Shown here piece after piece: positions 1 to 7,700 of a stretch of 19,636 bases of DNA. The stretch spans positions 25,043 to 44,678 of the forward strand of contig NZ_KL585390.1 of the NCBI RefSeq assembly GCF_000721935.1, in the 5' to 3' direction. Each line of letters opens with the position of its first letter. Position 1 is the stretch's first letter. A model generated the notes under the pieces. That model had not been told where the DNA came from and did no database searches. It was given only the letters and a program-made list of their open reading frames with translations. This DNA is from Streptomyces sp. NRRL WC-3549 (lineage in GTDB: Bacteria; Actinomycetota; Actinomycetes; Streptomycetales; Streptomycetaceae). The position numbers and the translations under genes were made by a program.

Positions 1-1464
1 CCCCAGCCGCTTCTTCAGCTGCTCGAAGCGGTTGACGTCGGTAGCGTCGATCGGGTCGTTCAGCGCGAACTGAATCATCGCTGGCGTCGCCCGCAGCATG
101 CCGTCCGCGTCGATGAGGTTCAGGACGCCGATGGCCTTGAGGAGCGACTGGTCTTCTTCCGGGAGGCCGTTAGCCTCTTCGAGCCGGGTGTTGATCTCCA
201 GCCAGCGGCTCGCCTTGGAAGAGGCGAGAATCGTGGTCCGCCCGGCAGAGAAGAAGAAGTCGTACAGCTGCGGAATGCGCAGCGTTGAGGCTCGTTCCGG
301 AGAGCTGGCCGCGAACGTGTCCAAGCTGCGCCGCACGGTGAACGGTTCGTCGTTGACGAGGAAACCGCTGAGGCTGCGGTCGTTCTGGCCGATCTGAGAT
401 GCCATGAGCGGCGCGGCAACTGCAGTGAGCGGGTGCAGCGGGTACAGGTTGGCGAATGACTCTACGGAGACATCGACCACCGAGTGCAGCGACTGGTGAC
501 GCCAGATTCCGTGGGCGGCCTGAGCCTGCGCCTTGATCAACTTGTGGCTCTGCTCCGGCAAGGCGGAGTGGTCCAACTTCCGCTGAAGAAGGTAGAGCGC
601 GTCACCGAGGTTCGGGGCGAAGGTGACGTCCTCGAAACGGCCCTGGATCTTGGCCCATTCCTGGGTCTGGACCGAGTTCGACCGAGAGGTGTAGTCACTG
701 AACGCCAGGTGCTGCAGGGTGAAGATGTAGAGCGGGAGGCCCTTTGCTCCGGCACCCTTCTCCGCGAGGAGTTGGAGCAGGAAGACGTCGCTGTCGGCGT
801 TCTTCCTGTTCGCCTCGACGGACACCAGGTGTTCCAGCGTCTTGCCGAACTCATCGATGATCAGTAGAAGCGGTGCCCTGCCGCACAGCGTGGTGACGGC
901 ATTCAGCAGGCTGTCCGTAGTCGGGACGTCCGTCTCAGCGCAGGCAGCCATGACGGACGCGATGTCCTTCGGAACACGCTTCTTCCACTTACGTTCCACC
1001 GCAGTCTGGAGTGCCCGGTGGACGGTAACCGCCAGCGGCTCACGACGAGCCGTGGTGACTGCGCCCAGGAAGCCGTCGCCAGGGTGGGTATCCCGGTTCT
1101 CGGCGATCTCCTGCGCAAGTGCTGGGTGCATTGCCGAAACGGCCTCGTGAGCAGCGGCTCTGCGGTTCGTGTCGTGACCGAGCAGAGCGTCGATCAAGTT
1201 GGAGAGCGTCGACTTGCCGGACCCGTACGGTCCGGTGAAGGACCATGCGCGGGAGCGCTTGAGGTCGCCCAGAGCGTTGCCCACGCGGTCGAGAACGTCG
1301 AACGCGCGTACACCGACGTACGGGGAATGCAGGTCCGCGTCGTATACGTCGCGTTCGAGGTTGGTGGAGCGGAACTCCGTGCCAACGAAGCTGATCCCGG
1401 CGGGGATCTGGGCACCAGTGTGCTTCGCCCTGGTGCGAGCAGAAGGCTGGGTGGCCGTGGTCAC
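1..1464 (-). CDS. sspC: SspC-like P-loop ATPase of the DNA phosphorothioation system (3' end off the window)
   Basis: The reading frame is open for 488 codons from a GTG at 1464 down to base 1, so the C-terminus lies outside the window. Seen: a Walker A motif GPYGSGKST at residues 78-86 and a Walker B motif LLLIIDEF with the acidic pair D204-E205. No membrane segment is apparent. The GTG overlaps the stop of the DUF4007 gene (GTGA) and has GAGGAG five bases upstream, which fixes the start. Known: in Ssp phosphorothioation the genes sspB, sspC and sspD are adjacent, and SspC is an ATPase acting with the SspB nickase and the SspD ATP pyrophosphatase. Inferred: this is the SspC homologue, from its position after a DUF4007 gene. 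An SspD-like gene should follow to the left. The alternative is a generic defence-island ATPase. Confidence 0.8.
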   Translation of the reverse strand, partial: MTTATQPSARTRAKHTGAQIPAGISFVGTEFRSTNLERDVYDADLHSPYVGVRAFDVLDRVGNALGDLKRSRAWSFTGPYGSGKSTLSNLIDALLGHDTNRRAAAHEAVSAMHPALAQEIAENRDTHPGDGFLGAVTTARREPLAVTVHRALQTAVERKWKKRVPKDIASVMAACAETDVPTTDSLLNAVTTLCGRAPLLLIIDEFGKTLEHLVSVEANRKNADSDVFLLQLLAEKGAGAKGLPLYIFTLQHLAFSDYTSRSNSVQTQEWAKIQGRFEDVTFAPNLGDALYLLQRKLDHSALPEQSHKLIKAQAQAAHGIWRHQSLHSVVDVSVESFANLYPLHPLTAVAAPLMASQIGQNDRSLSGFLVNDEPFTVRRSLDTFAASSPERASTLRIPQLYDFFFSAGRTTILASSKASRWLEINTRLEEANGLPEEDQSLLKAIGVLNLIDADGMLRATPAMIQFALNDPIDATDVNRFEQLKKRLG

Positions 1465-2624
1465 GCGAGCTCCTCGTTCTTGTCAGCCTGCAGGGGGAAC
1501 AGCTCCTGGGCGGTCTCAGCGTCATCCGTGGCCTTCTTCAGGCCCGGCTTCTCCCGCATCCACTCCTCAGGGGTCGGGAAGCCGTCGCGGTCACGTACGC
1601 GGCCGTACTGCTCGTCGAGAATGTCCCAGGCGAGAGTCTCGGGATTGTCCGCGAAACGCAGACTCCGCTGTCCGAGAGACTCGACGATCTCCAGCTGCGG
1701 GTGCTTCTCGACGAGCGCTTCGATCGACCGCGCGAGCTCAGGTTCACGCATTCGGAAGGCGAGCCCGGGTGCTCCAGGCTCGTTGGCGAGCCGGGCCAAT
1801 GAGATGGAAGCCGGCCTGCGCGAGAAGCGCGCGGCATAGTCAAGGCAGGCGTACAAGAGGACGCGAGGCGGGAGGCTGGGGCGGATGCCGCTGGTGAAGC
1901 GGTAGGTGCGCTCCTTACCGCGCCCTCCCTGGTACTCCAGCAGGCCGAGCTCGCGGAAGGGGCAGAGGAGCGAGTCCTCGAAGCTGCCCGGGGACAGGGG
2001 GTTCGCGTCGGGGTCGGGTGCGTACATCTTGATGAAGCACTCGGCATCGCGGGTGACGGACTCAGCCGCCGGCCACTGCTCACGCTCGAAGCTTTCGTGC
2101 ACCTCGCGCGTAATGAGTGCGGTCATCTCATCGATCGTGACGCGGGCCAGCGGAGCGAGGTGGAACATCGTGTACCAGCTCGGGGCAAGGCAGGGAGCTT
2201 CCTCGCTGCCCGAGACGAGCCACCAGTGCAGCAGCCACAGGCTGCCGGTGTCCTCAAGGTAGGGATCGGCCCCGTCCTCGTCCAGGAGCCACCGGGCACG
2301 CCAGGTCGGTGCGGCTGCGAGGGAACGTGACTGGTTCTCGGCACTGCGGTATTCATGGGTCAGCTTGAAAGCCTGCGACCAGTAACGCATCGAATAGACC
2401 ATGTTCTTACCCACACCGAGACGCACAAGAGCGTCTGGAGCATGGAAGAGCATCTCGTCCTGCTTGACCTGAAGGTATGCCTTGTGCAGCCAGCCGAAGC
2501 GCGGGGGGAAGCTTTCGTGGCGGTTGAATTTGAGTCCGACGACGTCGGAGAGGCGGCCTTCTGGCATTACAGTCGAGCCCTTCATTGCGAAGTGTGGATA
2601 AGAAGTTTTGGAAAGTCCGGTCAA
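1461..2624 (-). CDS. sspB: DUF4007 family protein, SspB-like DNA nickase
   Basis: The 387-aa product shows the DUF4007 N-terminal signature: FNRHESFPPRFGWLHKAY at about residues 33-50 and VRLGVGKNMVYSMRYW at 67-82. Known: DUF4007 proteins occur in phosphorothioation loci, and SspB of the SspABCD system is the DNA-nicking subunit that opens one strand for sulfur insertion. Inferred: the same role here, because it sits between a cysteine desulfurase and a P-loop ATPase with 4-nt overlaps on both sides. The start is uncertain. I use the TTG at 2624 because it overlaps the upstream stop (TTGA), matching the coupling style of the operon. The ATG at 2585 (residue 14) and the ATG at 2567 (residue 20, preceded by GAAGGG) are also possible, and neither would remove the conserved domain. 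Confidence 0.85.
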   Translation of the reverse strand: MTGLSKTSYPHFAMKGSTVMPEGRLSDVVGLKFNRHESFPPRFGWLHKAYLQVKQDEMLFHAPDALVRLGVGKNMVYSMRYWSQAFKLTHEYRSAENQSRSLAAAPTWRARWLLDEDGADPYLEDTGSLWLLHWWLVSGSEEAPCLAPSWYTMFHLAPLARVTIDEMTALITREVHESFEREQWPAAESVTRDAECFIKMYAPDPDANPLSPGSFEDSLLCPFRELGLLEYQGGRGKERTYRFTSGIRPSLPPRVLLYACLDYAARFSRRPASISLARLANEPGAPGLAFRMREPELARSIEALVEKHPQLEIVESLGQRSLRFADNPETLAWDILDEQYGRVRDRDGFPTPEEWMREKPGLKKATDDAETAQELFPLQADKNEELA

Positions 2625-3796
2625 GGGCCGGCGGTGGCACTCATGAGCGCTTGGACATGTGTGACGGCCTGCGCTGTGGAGGCCACGGCCCGACGGACCT
2701 CTTGTTCCGTTGTGGAATAGCCCAGCGAAAAACGGATCGTGGCATCGGCGTCTTCGCGGCTGAGGCCCATGGCGACAAGAACATGACTTGGGCTTGGAGC
2801 GCCCGCAGCGCAGGCGCTGCCGTCGGAGGCGGCCACATCCGGCATGGAAGAAAGTACCGCGTCGGCGGGAGCGCCGGGGAAAGTGATGCTTGTTACGCCG
2901 GGTAGCCGGGGCGCTCCGGCGCCGTTGACATAGCTACCAGGAAGACGGGCAAGTAGCTCGCCTTCCAGGAGGTCTCGCAGCTTGGTGCTGCGGGAGGCGT
3001 CCTCAAGGAGATCTCGGTTGGCGGCCTCGGCGGCAGCCCCCAGGCCGGTGATGCCGGGAACGTTGAGAGTGCCGGCACGCCAGCCACGCTCGTGACCGCC
3101 GCCGAAGGTCAGGGGGCGCTGTGGCAGCCGGATACCACGCCGGATGAACAGTGCACCGACGCCTTGCGGGCCCCCGAATTTGTGCGCGGAGAGCGACATC
3201 AGGTCGACGTTGAGCACCCCCAGGTCAAGGGGGAGCTTGCCGACGTACTGTGTCGCGTCCGTGTGAATCAGGGCTCCAGCCGAATGGGCGGCCTCGATCA
3301 TCGGACTGAGGTCGGTGATCACGCCGGTCTCGTTGTTCGCGAGCATCAGCGAGACGAGGGATACGTCTCGCCCCAGGAACGAGGCTTTGAACGCCTCTGT
3401 GTCGAGTTGGCCTTGTCGGTCTACAGGCAAGATGGTGAGGGAGTCTGAGGCGCCGCAAGTGAGAGCTCGTGCGGTCTCCAGCACGGCCGGGTGCTCGACG
3501 GCGGAGGTGACGATTACCTGCTGCCCGGTGTGAGCGGCGTGCAAGGCAAGGTTGTTGGCCTCGGTGGCGCCAGAGGTGAAGATGATCTCGCCAGGGGAGC
3601 AACCCAGTAGATCTGCGAGGCTTCGGCGTGCTCGGTCGACCCTGCCTGCGGCACTGCGGCCGTGATGGTGGACGCTGGAGGCATTGCCTACGGCGCTGAG
3701 CGCTTCGTTCATCGCTGCGAGTGCTGCCGGGCGCATGGGAGCTGTGGCGTTGTAGTCGAGGTACGCCGACCGCGACTCGATCGCATCAGGTTCCAT
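2621..3796 (-). CDS. sspA: Cysteine desulfurase, SspA/DndA/IscS-like
   Basis: A PLP-dependent class V aminotransferase-fold enzyme of 391 aa, full length for NifS/IscS proteins. It takes sulfur from L-cysteine as an enzyme persulfide. Seen: N-terminal YLDYNATAPM, the GATEANNLA cofactor loop, H102 in AVEHPAV, D180 in HTDATQ, the PLP lysine K206 in SLSAHKFGG, and the persulfide cysteine C329 in DGSACAAGAPSPSHV. All catalytic residues are intact. The start is the ATG at 3796, with a G-run (GTGGGGG) six bases upstream. It overlaps the downstream DUF4007 gene by a few bases. Inferred: it supplies sulfur for DNA phosphorothioation (SspA/DndA role) and not for Fe-S clusters, because no suf or isc genes are nearby and the operon continues into SspB- and SspC-like genes. 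Confidence 0.92.
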   Translation of the reverse strand: MEPDAIESRSAYLDYNATAPMRPAALAAMNEALSAVGNASSVHHHGRSAAGRVDRARRSLADLLGCSPGEIIFTSGATEANNLALHAAHTGQQVIVTSAVEHPAVLETARALTCGASDSLTILPVDRQGQLDTEAFKASFLGRDVSLVSLMLANNETGVITDLSPMIEAAHSAGALIHTDATQYVGKLPLDLGVLNVDLMSLSAHKFGGPQGVGALFIRRGIRLPQRPLTFGGGHERGWRAGTLNVPGITGLGAAAEAANRDLLEDASRSTKLRDLLEGELLARLPGSYVNGAGAPRLPGVTSITFPGAPADAVLSSMPDVAASDGSACAAGAPSPSHVLVAMGLSREDADATIRFSLGYSTTEQEVRRAVASTAQAVTHVQALMSATAGP

Positions 3797-3838
3797 GAAA
3801 TGCCCCCACTCGTCGTGATTCGCTCCTTATGCCGCTCG

Positions 3839-3881
3839 TCCTGGTGGGCGTTCTCGACCGGTAGCTCAGGTTCCACCAGGA
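3839..3881. repeat. Inverted repeat in the sspA leader
   Basis: TCCTGGTGG at 3839-3847 and CCACCAGGA at 3873-3881 are a perfect 9-bp inverted repeat with a 25-nt loop. It lies 43-85 nt upstream of the cysteine desulfurase start, so it would fold in its mRNA leader. A separate 10-bp direct repeat TCAGGTTCCA occurs at 3786-3795, overlapping the start codon, and at 3866-3875, exactly 80 bp apart. A regulatory role is inferred only. Confidence 0.4.
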
Positions 3882-3890
3882 GCGTCCTGC

Positions 3891-3951
3891 GATCCTAACG
3901 AACCTTCGGGGCTAGTGGGACCGGCACGCCGCAGGTAGTGCAGGCACTAGC
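3891..3951 (-). promoter_or_regulatory. Candidate operator and promoter for the leftward ssp operon
   Basis: Three copies of a TAGTG half-site occur: GCTAGTG at 3911-3917, GTAGTGC at 3935-3941 and, inverted, GCACTAGC at 3944-3951. The last two form the palindrome TAGTGC-AG-GCACTA at 3936-3949. On the minus strand a TAGGAT hexamer (complement of 3891-3896) could be a -10 box. Its -35 region would overlap the 3911-3917 half-site, as expected for repression. I see no good TTGAC-type -35, so the promoter call is weak. Confidence 0.35.
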
Positions 3952-4088
3952 GCTGCGTGAGCATCTCGCATCGAAGAGTGTTCTCTTTTGTTCGTGAGCT
4001 TCTGATCAGGGCGGATGTGCGCCCGGTGAAGCCTGAATCGGCGATCTTCGGCCCGTTGTCAGTGGTGGCCTCTACTGTGGATCGCACG

Positions 4089-4119
4089 TTGTGACCCGAG
4101 TCACGGCGGCAACAAGGAT
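4089..4119 (+). promoter_or_regulatory. Candidate promoter with palindromic operator for the helicase operon
   Basis: The palindrome GTGAC-CCGA-GTCAC at 4091-4104 overlaps a possible -35 (TTGTGA, 4089-4094), with a possible -10 (AAGGAT, 4114-4119). The 19-bp spacer is long. This layout would suit a dimeric regulator, but the promoter is only a motif match. Confidence 0.3.
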
Positions 4120-4169
4120 CGGACAGCACGGCGTGGTGGAGAGTCGGCAAGTGCAAGGTGGGGACGCGA

Positions 4170-4205
4170 GAGGCGCGGAAGCGCCTCGGCTGAGGCGCGA
4201 GGGAG
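4170..4205 (+). promoter_or_regulatory. A-B-A' alternative-hairpin leader and ribosome binding site
   Basis: The element GAGGCGC at 4170-4176, GCGCCTC at 4181-4187 and GAGGCGC at 4192-4198 can fold two ways. A pairs with B (GGAA loop) or B pairs with A' (GGCT loop), each with a perfect 7-bp stem. A' directly abuts the likely Shine-Dalgarno GAGGGAG at 4199-4205, ten bases before the helicase ATG. The arrangement resembles a simple translational switch, but no ligand or leader peptide is evident. Confidence 0.4.
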
Positions 4206-4215
4206 CTGAAGCGGG

Positions 4216-5832
4216 ATGAGTTCACCCGGCATCGCATTCGCGCGCGTCCTAGATGCGGCCTCCCTTGATTACGTACGCGGCCTTCTCGGTGAGGAGGCGT
4301 GCACGCTCCTTGACCTTCTGAGTGGTGGGGATGCCGACGAGGCAATGCTTCGGTCGGTAGCGGCGGCGGCTGTATCCCCTGAGCAGATTTTGTCCGATGT
4401 CGATAAGCGGCAAGAGTTTCTGGATATTTTGCCGGGTGGCAAAACGGATGAGCTTGCAGGAAGGCTGGGGTGGAAGGGGTCTGGTCGAGCTGCGACGTTC
4501 CTGCGGAAGTGCGATTGGACGGCGGAACAGCGCAGGACCCTTTTGGGTTTTCTGGGCTTGATTGTCGAACGAGCGCCGAAGGCTCCTCCTGCAGTGCGGG
4601 GTACGGCAGAGGCGGGCTACGCGCTCTTCTCGCATCAGCGTCGCGCGGCGGCACGAGCTAGCGAGCGGTTGTACGCGGATGAGCGGCGGGTCGTCCTCCA
4701 CCTACCGACTGGGGTAGGGAAGACCCGGACGGCGATGAACATGATCAGTGATCATTTGCGATCACGCGAACCGACACTCGTTGTGTGGCTGGCGCGCGGG
4801 AACGAGCTTCTAGAGCAAGCCGCTTCGGAATTCGAGCGAGCGTGGGCAACCCTCGGGAACAGGGATGTGCACGTGGCCCGGATGTGGGGGGACGCAGCAG
4901 CTGATCTGACAGGGGTCACCGACGGGATCGTGGTCCTGGGGCTCGACAAGGCGGTCGCCGCGATCAAGAAGGACCGAGACTTTCTCGACCGCTTGGCACT
5001 GAAGACGACCCTGACTGTTTTCGATGAGGCGCATCAGGCCATCGCGCCGACATACAGCAGGGTCACGGATGCACTGACGCTTCGCCGGGACTCAAGCCTG
5101 CTGGGACTGACCGCGACTCCTGGTCGGACCTGGGCAAACGTCGAGGAGGACAAGCGGCTGTCTGAGTTCTTCGCTCGACACAAGGTCATGCTGGAACTCG
5201 AGGGGCACGACAACCCGGTCAGCGCCTTGATCGAGGACGGTTACCTGGCTCGTCCTACCTTCCGGACCGTCGCTGCCGACTCCGGCATGAAGTTGAGCAG
5301 AAGCGACTGGCACGCGTTGGTGGATGCGTTCGACATCCCCGAGAAGCTGATGGCTCAACTGTCGACGAGCGCGCAGTGGAACCTGCAAGTCGTACGGACG
5401 GTGCTTGAGCTGTCGAAGGAGCACTCGAGGATCTTGCTATTCGCGGCCTCGGTGGAGCACAGCCGACTGTTGGTGTCCACGCTGTCTGCTCTCGGTATCG
5501 ATGCGGAGCAGGTGACCGCCGACTCTTCTAAGCAGCACAGAGCGAAGGTGATCGCTCGGTTCAAGGGGAAGTCGAACCGCCCCATGGTGCTGTCGAACTT
5601 TGGAGTGCTGACGACCGGGTTTGATGCTCCGGCTGCCAGCGCTGCTGTTATCGCACGTCCTACAACCTCTCTGGTGTTGTATAGCCAGATGGTGGGGAGG
5701 GTGATCCGCGGGCCGAAGGCCGGCGGTACCTCGACGTGCGAAGTTGTGACCGTAATTGACCCTGATCTTCCGGGGTTTGGCGATGTGGCAGATGCGTTTA
5801 CCAACTGGGAGGACGTGTGGAGCAGCAGATGA
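4216..5832 (+). CDS. SF2 DEAH-box helicase of the defence operon (possible SspF-type)
   Basis: A 538-aa superfamily II helicase/translocase resembling type III restriction Res subunits. Seen in order: a roughly 140-aa N-terminal region I do not recognise, FSHQRRAA (Q-like), motif I LPTGVGKT at 163-170, motif II DEAH at 270-273, motif III LTATPGR from 298, motif V VLTTGFDAP, and motif VI QMVGRVIRG at 491-499. All ATPase motifs look intact and no nuclease domain is fused. The ATG at 4216 follows GAGGGAG by ten bases. The N-terminal part is rich in codons such as TTT, ATT, AAA and GAT, unusual for Streptomyces and a sign of transfer. Inferred role: translocation or unwinding of invading DNA together with the downstream GHKL ATPase and PLD protein. 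An equivalence to SspF of SspFGH is possible but unproven. Confidence 0.85.
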   Translation: MSSPGIAFARVLDAASLDYVRGLLGEEACTLLDLLSGGDADEAMLRSVAAAAVSPEQILSDVDKRQEFLDILPGGKTDELAGRLGWKGSGRAATFLRKCDWTAEQRRTLLGFLGLIVERAPKAPPAVRGTAEAGYALFSHQRRAAARASERLYADERRVVLHLPTGVGKTRTAMNMISDHLRSREPTLVVWLARGNELLEQAASEFERAWATLGNRDVHVARMWGDAAADLTGVTDGIVVLGLDKAVAAIKKDRDFLDRLALKTTLTVFDEAHQAIAPTYSRVTDALTLRRDSSLLGLTATPGRTWANVEEDKRLSEFFARHKVMLELEGHDNPVSALIEDGYLARPTFRTVAADSGMKLSRSDWHALVDAFDIPEKLMAQLSTSAQWNLQVVRTVLELSKEHSRILLFAASVEHSRLLVSTLSALGIDAEQVTADSSKQHRAKVIARFKGKSNRPMVLSNFGVLTTGFDAPAASAAVIARPTTSLVLYSQMVGRVIRGPKAGGTSTCEVVTVIDPDLPGFGDVADAFTNWEDVWSSR

Positions 5833-7700
5833 TCGATGTCGACAGCTACCCGATTGTCAGCGCGGACATGACGGTCAAGGCGATGCGAGACAGTGGGTAC
5901 AAATCCACCGCGCACGCCATCGCCGAGCTGATCGACAACGGCATCGAAGCGAAGGCGGACGTCGTTGAACTCTTCACCGTAGAGGCGACTGAGAAGCCCA
6001 CGGAACGATCGCGCTACCCGATCGCGAAGATCGCGGTGATGGACAACGGCACCGGTATGGATCGGGAGACGCTTCGGAGGTCGCTCCGGTTCGGCGTGGG
6101 AAGCCGCCAGGAGCGCAAGGGCATAGGGCGTTTCGGCGTGGGCCTCCCCAACTCCAGCATGTCCCAGTGCACTCGCGTGGACGTGTGGTCGTGGCAGAAC
6201 GGTCCTGAGAACGCACTCCACACGTACCTCGATCTGCACAGGATCGACGGCACCGACGCGCAGGTTCCGGAGCCGGCGCTGAAAGCAGTTCCGCAGGAGT
6301 GGCAGAAGTTGAGCCAAGGGCTCGGGACGTCCGGAACCTTGGTCCTCTGGACCGATCTCGACCGCGTTCAGTGGATCGGCACGGCCACAACGCTGAAGCA
6401 CACCGAATGGCTCATTGGCCGGATCTATCGCAGGTACATCACGGATGGGCGGTGCCGGATCCGTCTGGTCCCGGTCCGTGGAGGGGAAGAGCTCCCTGGG
6501 GCTGCCGACGCTCTGCCTAACGATCCGCTGTACTTGACGCCGAAGTCATCCACCCCTGCACCGTTCGATACAAAGCCGATGTTCAGGCCGATCGGCGCAG
6601 GGTCCGTGGGAGAGATCGGCGTCGAAGAGTTCATGGTCAAGGGAGTTGACGGTAAGTCGTATCCGGTCACAGTCCGAGCCTCGATCGCTACGGACGCTGC
6701 TCGCCGCTCGGATATCGAGGATGAGCCCTGGCCGGAGGACGTCACTCCGACGCTGGATCCTGGTCGAACTCTCTGGGGCAAGCACGCAGCCCGGAATCTC
6801 GGTATCTCGCTCATGCGGGCGGACCGTGAGCTGGACCTGGACAACGGCTGGACCAGCACGTCCGATCCGGTGGAGCGGTGGTGGGGAATCGAGATCGACT
6901 TTCCGCCTCAGCTCGACGAAGTCTTCGGCGTGACGAACAACAAGCAGTCAGCCACGAAGTTCACGGCCCTCTCGCACTTCAACTGGGAGGAGGAAGGAGA
7001 AGGGCTCACCCAGCTGGAGTTCAAGGAGCTGCTGAAGGAGGAGGGGGACGGCCGTGTACCGCTGATGGAGATCGTCTTCCACGTGCGGGACAAGCTTCTC
7101 AAGCTGCTGAGGGACGAGCTGAAGCAGCAGACTCGAGGTACGCGGAAGGCGCGTAGCCGCCATGAGTCGGCTGAGAAGCAGGCCGAGCAGGCTGTAAGGC
7201 GCAGGCGTGAGGAAGCCAGCCCCAGCGAGACGGACTTGCTGGAGGATCAGAAGACGGCCGAAGAGAGTCGGCAGGAACAGATCGACGACTTGGTCAAGGA
7301 GCATGAGTACACGCCTCTTGACGCAGAACGGATGGTCGCCGAGACCATGGCGCAGAACCGCCATGTCCGGCTGATCACCAGCCGTTCCCCTGATTCACCT
7401 GCGTTCTTCAACATCAAGTACTACGGCGGCGTGCTTCAGGTTTCGTTGAACATGGACCACCCGGTCTACGACGACCTGGTGGCAGTTCTGGACGATGAGT
7501 ATCAGGACTCCAGCCCGAGCGAGCTCAAGGACAGACTGGAGCGGGCTTCGAGCGCCTTCAAGTTGCTGCTGTTCTCCTGGGCGCGCTTCGAGGATGAGAC
7601 GACGCAGCCGCGCACGAAGGAGCGCATCAAGAGCTTCCGGCAGGACTGGGGTCGCATGGCCAGGGAGTTCTTTACGGTCGACGAAGAGGACGATGAGTGA
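5829..7700 (+). CDS. GHKL ATPase, MORC/paraMORC-like
   Basis: A 623-aa protein with an N-terminal GHKL (gyrase/Hsp90/histidine kinase/MutL) ATPase domain. Seen: N box AELIDNGIEA with N37, G1 box VMDNGTGM at 70-77, and glycine-rich lid GIGRFGVGL at 98-106. A highly charged, probably coiled-coil stretch lies at about 420-500, followed by a C-terminal domain and an acidic tail (VDEEDDE). There is no histidine-kinase phosphoacceptor. Known: Iyer, Abhiman and Aravind described prokaryotic MORC and paraMORC ATPases linked to restriction-modification systems, SF2 helicases and nucleases. The ATG at 5829 overlaps the helicase stop (ATGA) with GGAG six bases upstream; a GTG at 5817 is the alternative. 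Inferred: an ATP-driven clamp that remodels DNA for the helicase and nuclease. Confidence 0.85.
   Translation: MIDVDSYPIVSADMTVKAMRDSGYKSTAHAIAELIDNGIEAKADVVELFTVEATEKPTERSRYPIAKIAVMDNGTGMDRETLRRSLRFGVGSRQERKGIGRFGVGLPNSSMSQCTRVDVWSWQNGPENALHTYLDLHRIDGTDAQVPEPALKAVPQEWQKLSQGLGTSGTLVLWTDLDRVQWIGTATTLKHTEWLIGRIYRRYITDGRCRIRLVPVRGGEELPGAADALPNDPLYLTPKSSTPAPFDTKPMFRPIGAGSVGEIGVEEFMVKGVDGKSYPVTVRASIATDAARRSDIEDEPWPEDVTPTLDPGRTLWGKHAARNLGISLMRADRELDLDNGWTSTSDPVERWWGIEIDFPPQLDEVFGVTNNKQSATKFTALSHFNWEEEGEGLTQLEFKELLKEEGDGRVPLMEIVFHVRDKLLKLLRDELKQQTRGTRKARSRHESAEKQAEQAVRRRREEASPSETDLLEDQKTAEESRQEQIDDLVKEHEYTPLDAERMVAETMAQNRHVRLITSRSPDSPAFFNIKYYGGVLQVSLNMDHPVYDDLVAVLDDEYQDSSPSELKDRLERASSAFKLLLFSWARFEDETTQPRTKERIKSFRQDWGRMAREFFTVDEEDDE

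Noticed and set aside
1040..1525. A minus-strand frame of 161 codons with an apparent Gly/Ser-rich motif
   Set aside because: It is a shadow of the SspC-like ATPase frame, which is open across the whole segment and carries Walker A and B.
5817..5828. GTG at 5817 as the start of the GHKL ATPase
   Set aside because: The ATG at 5829 has better spacing to GGAG and the 4-nt ATGA overlap seen across the operon.
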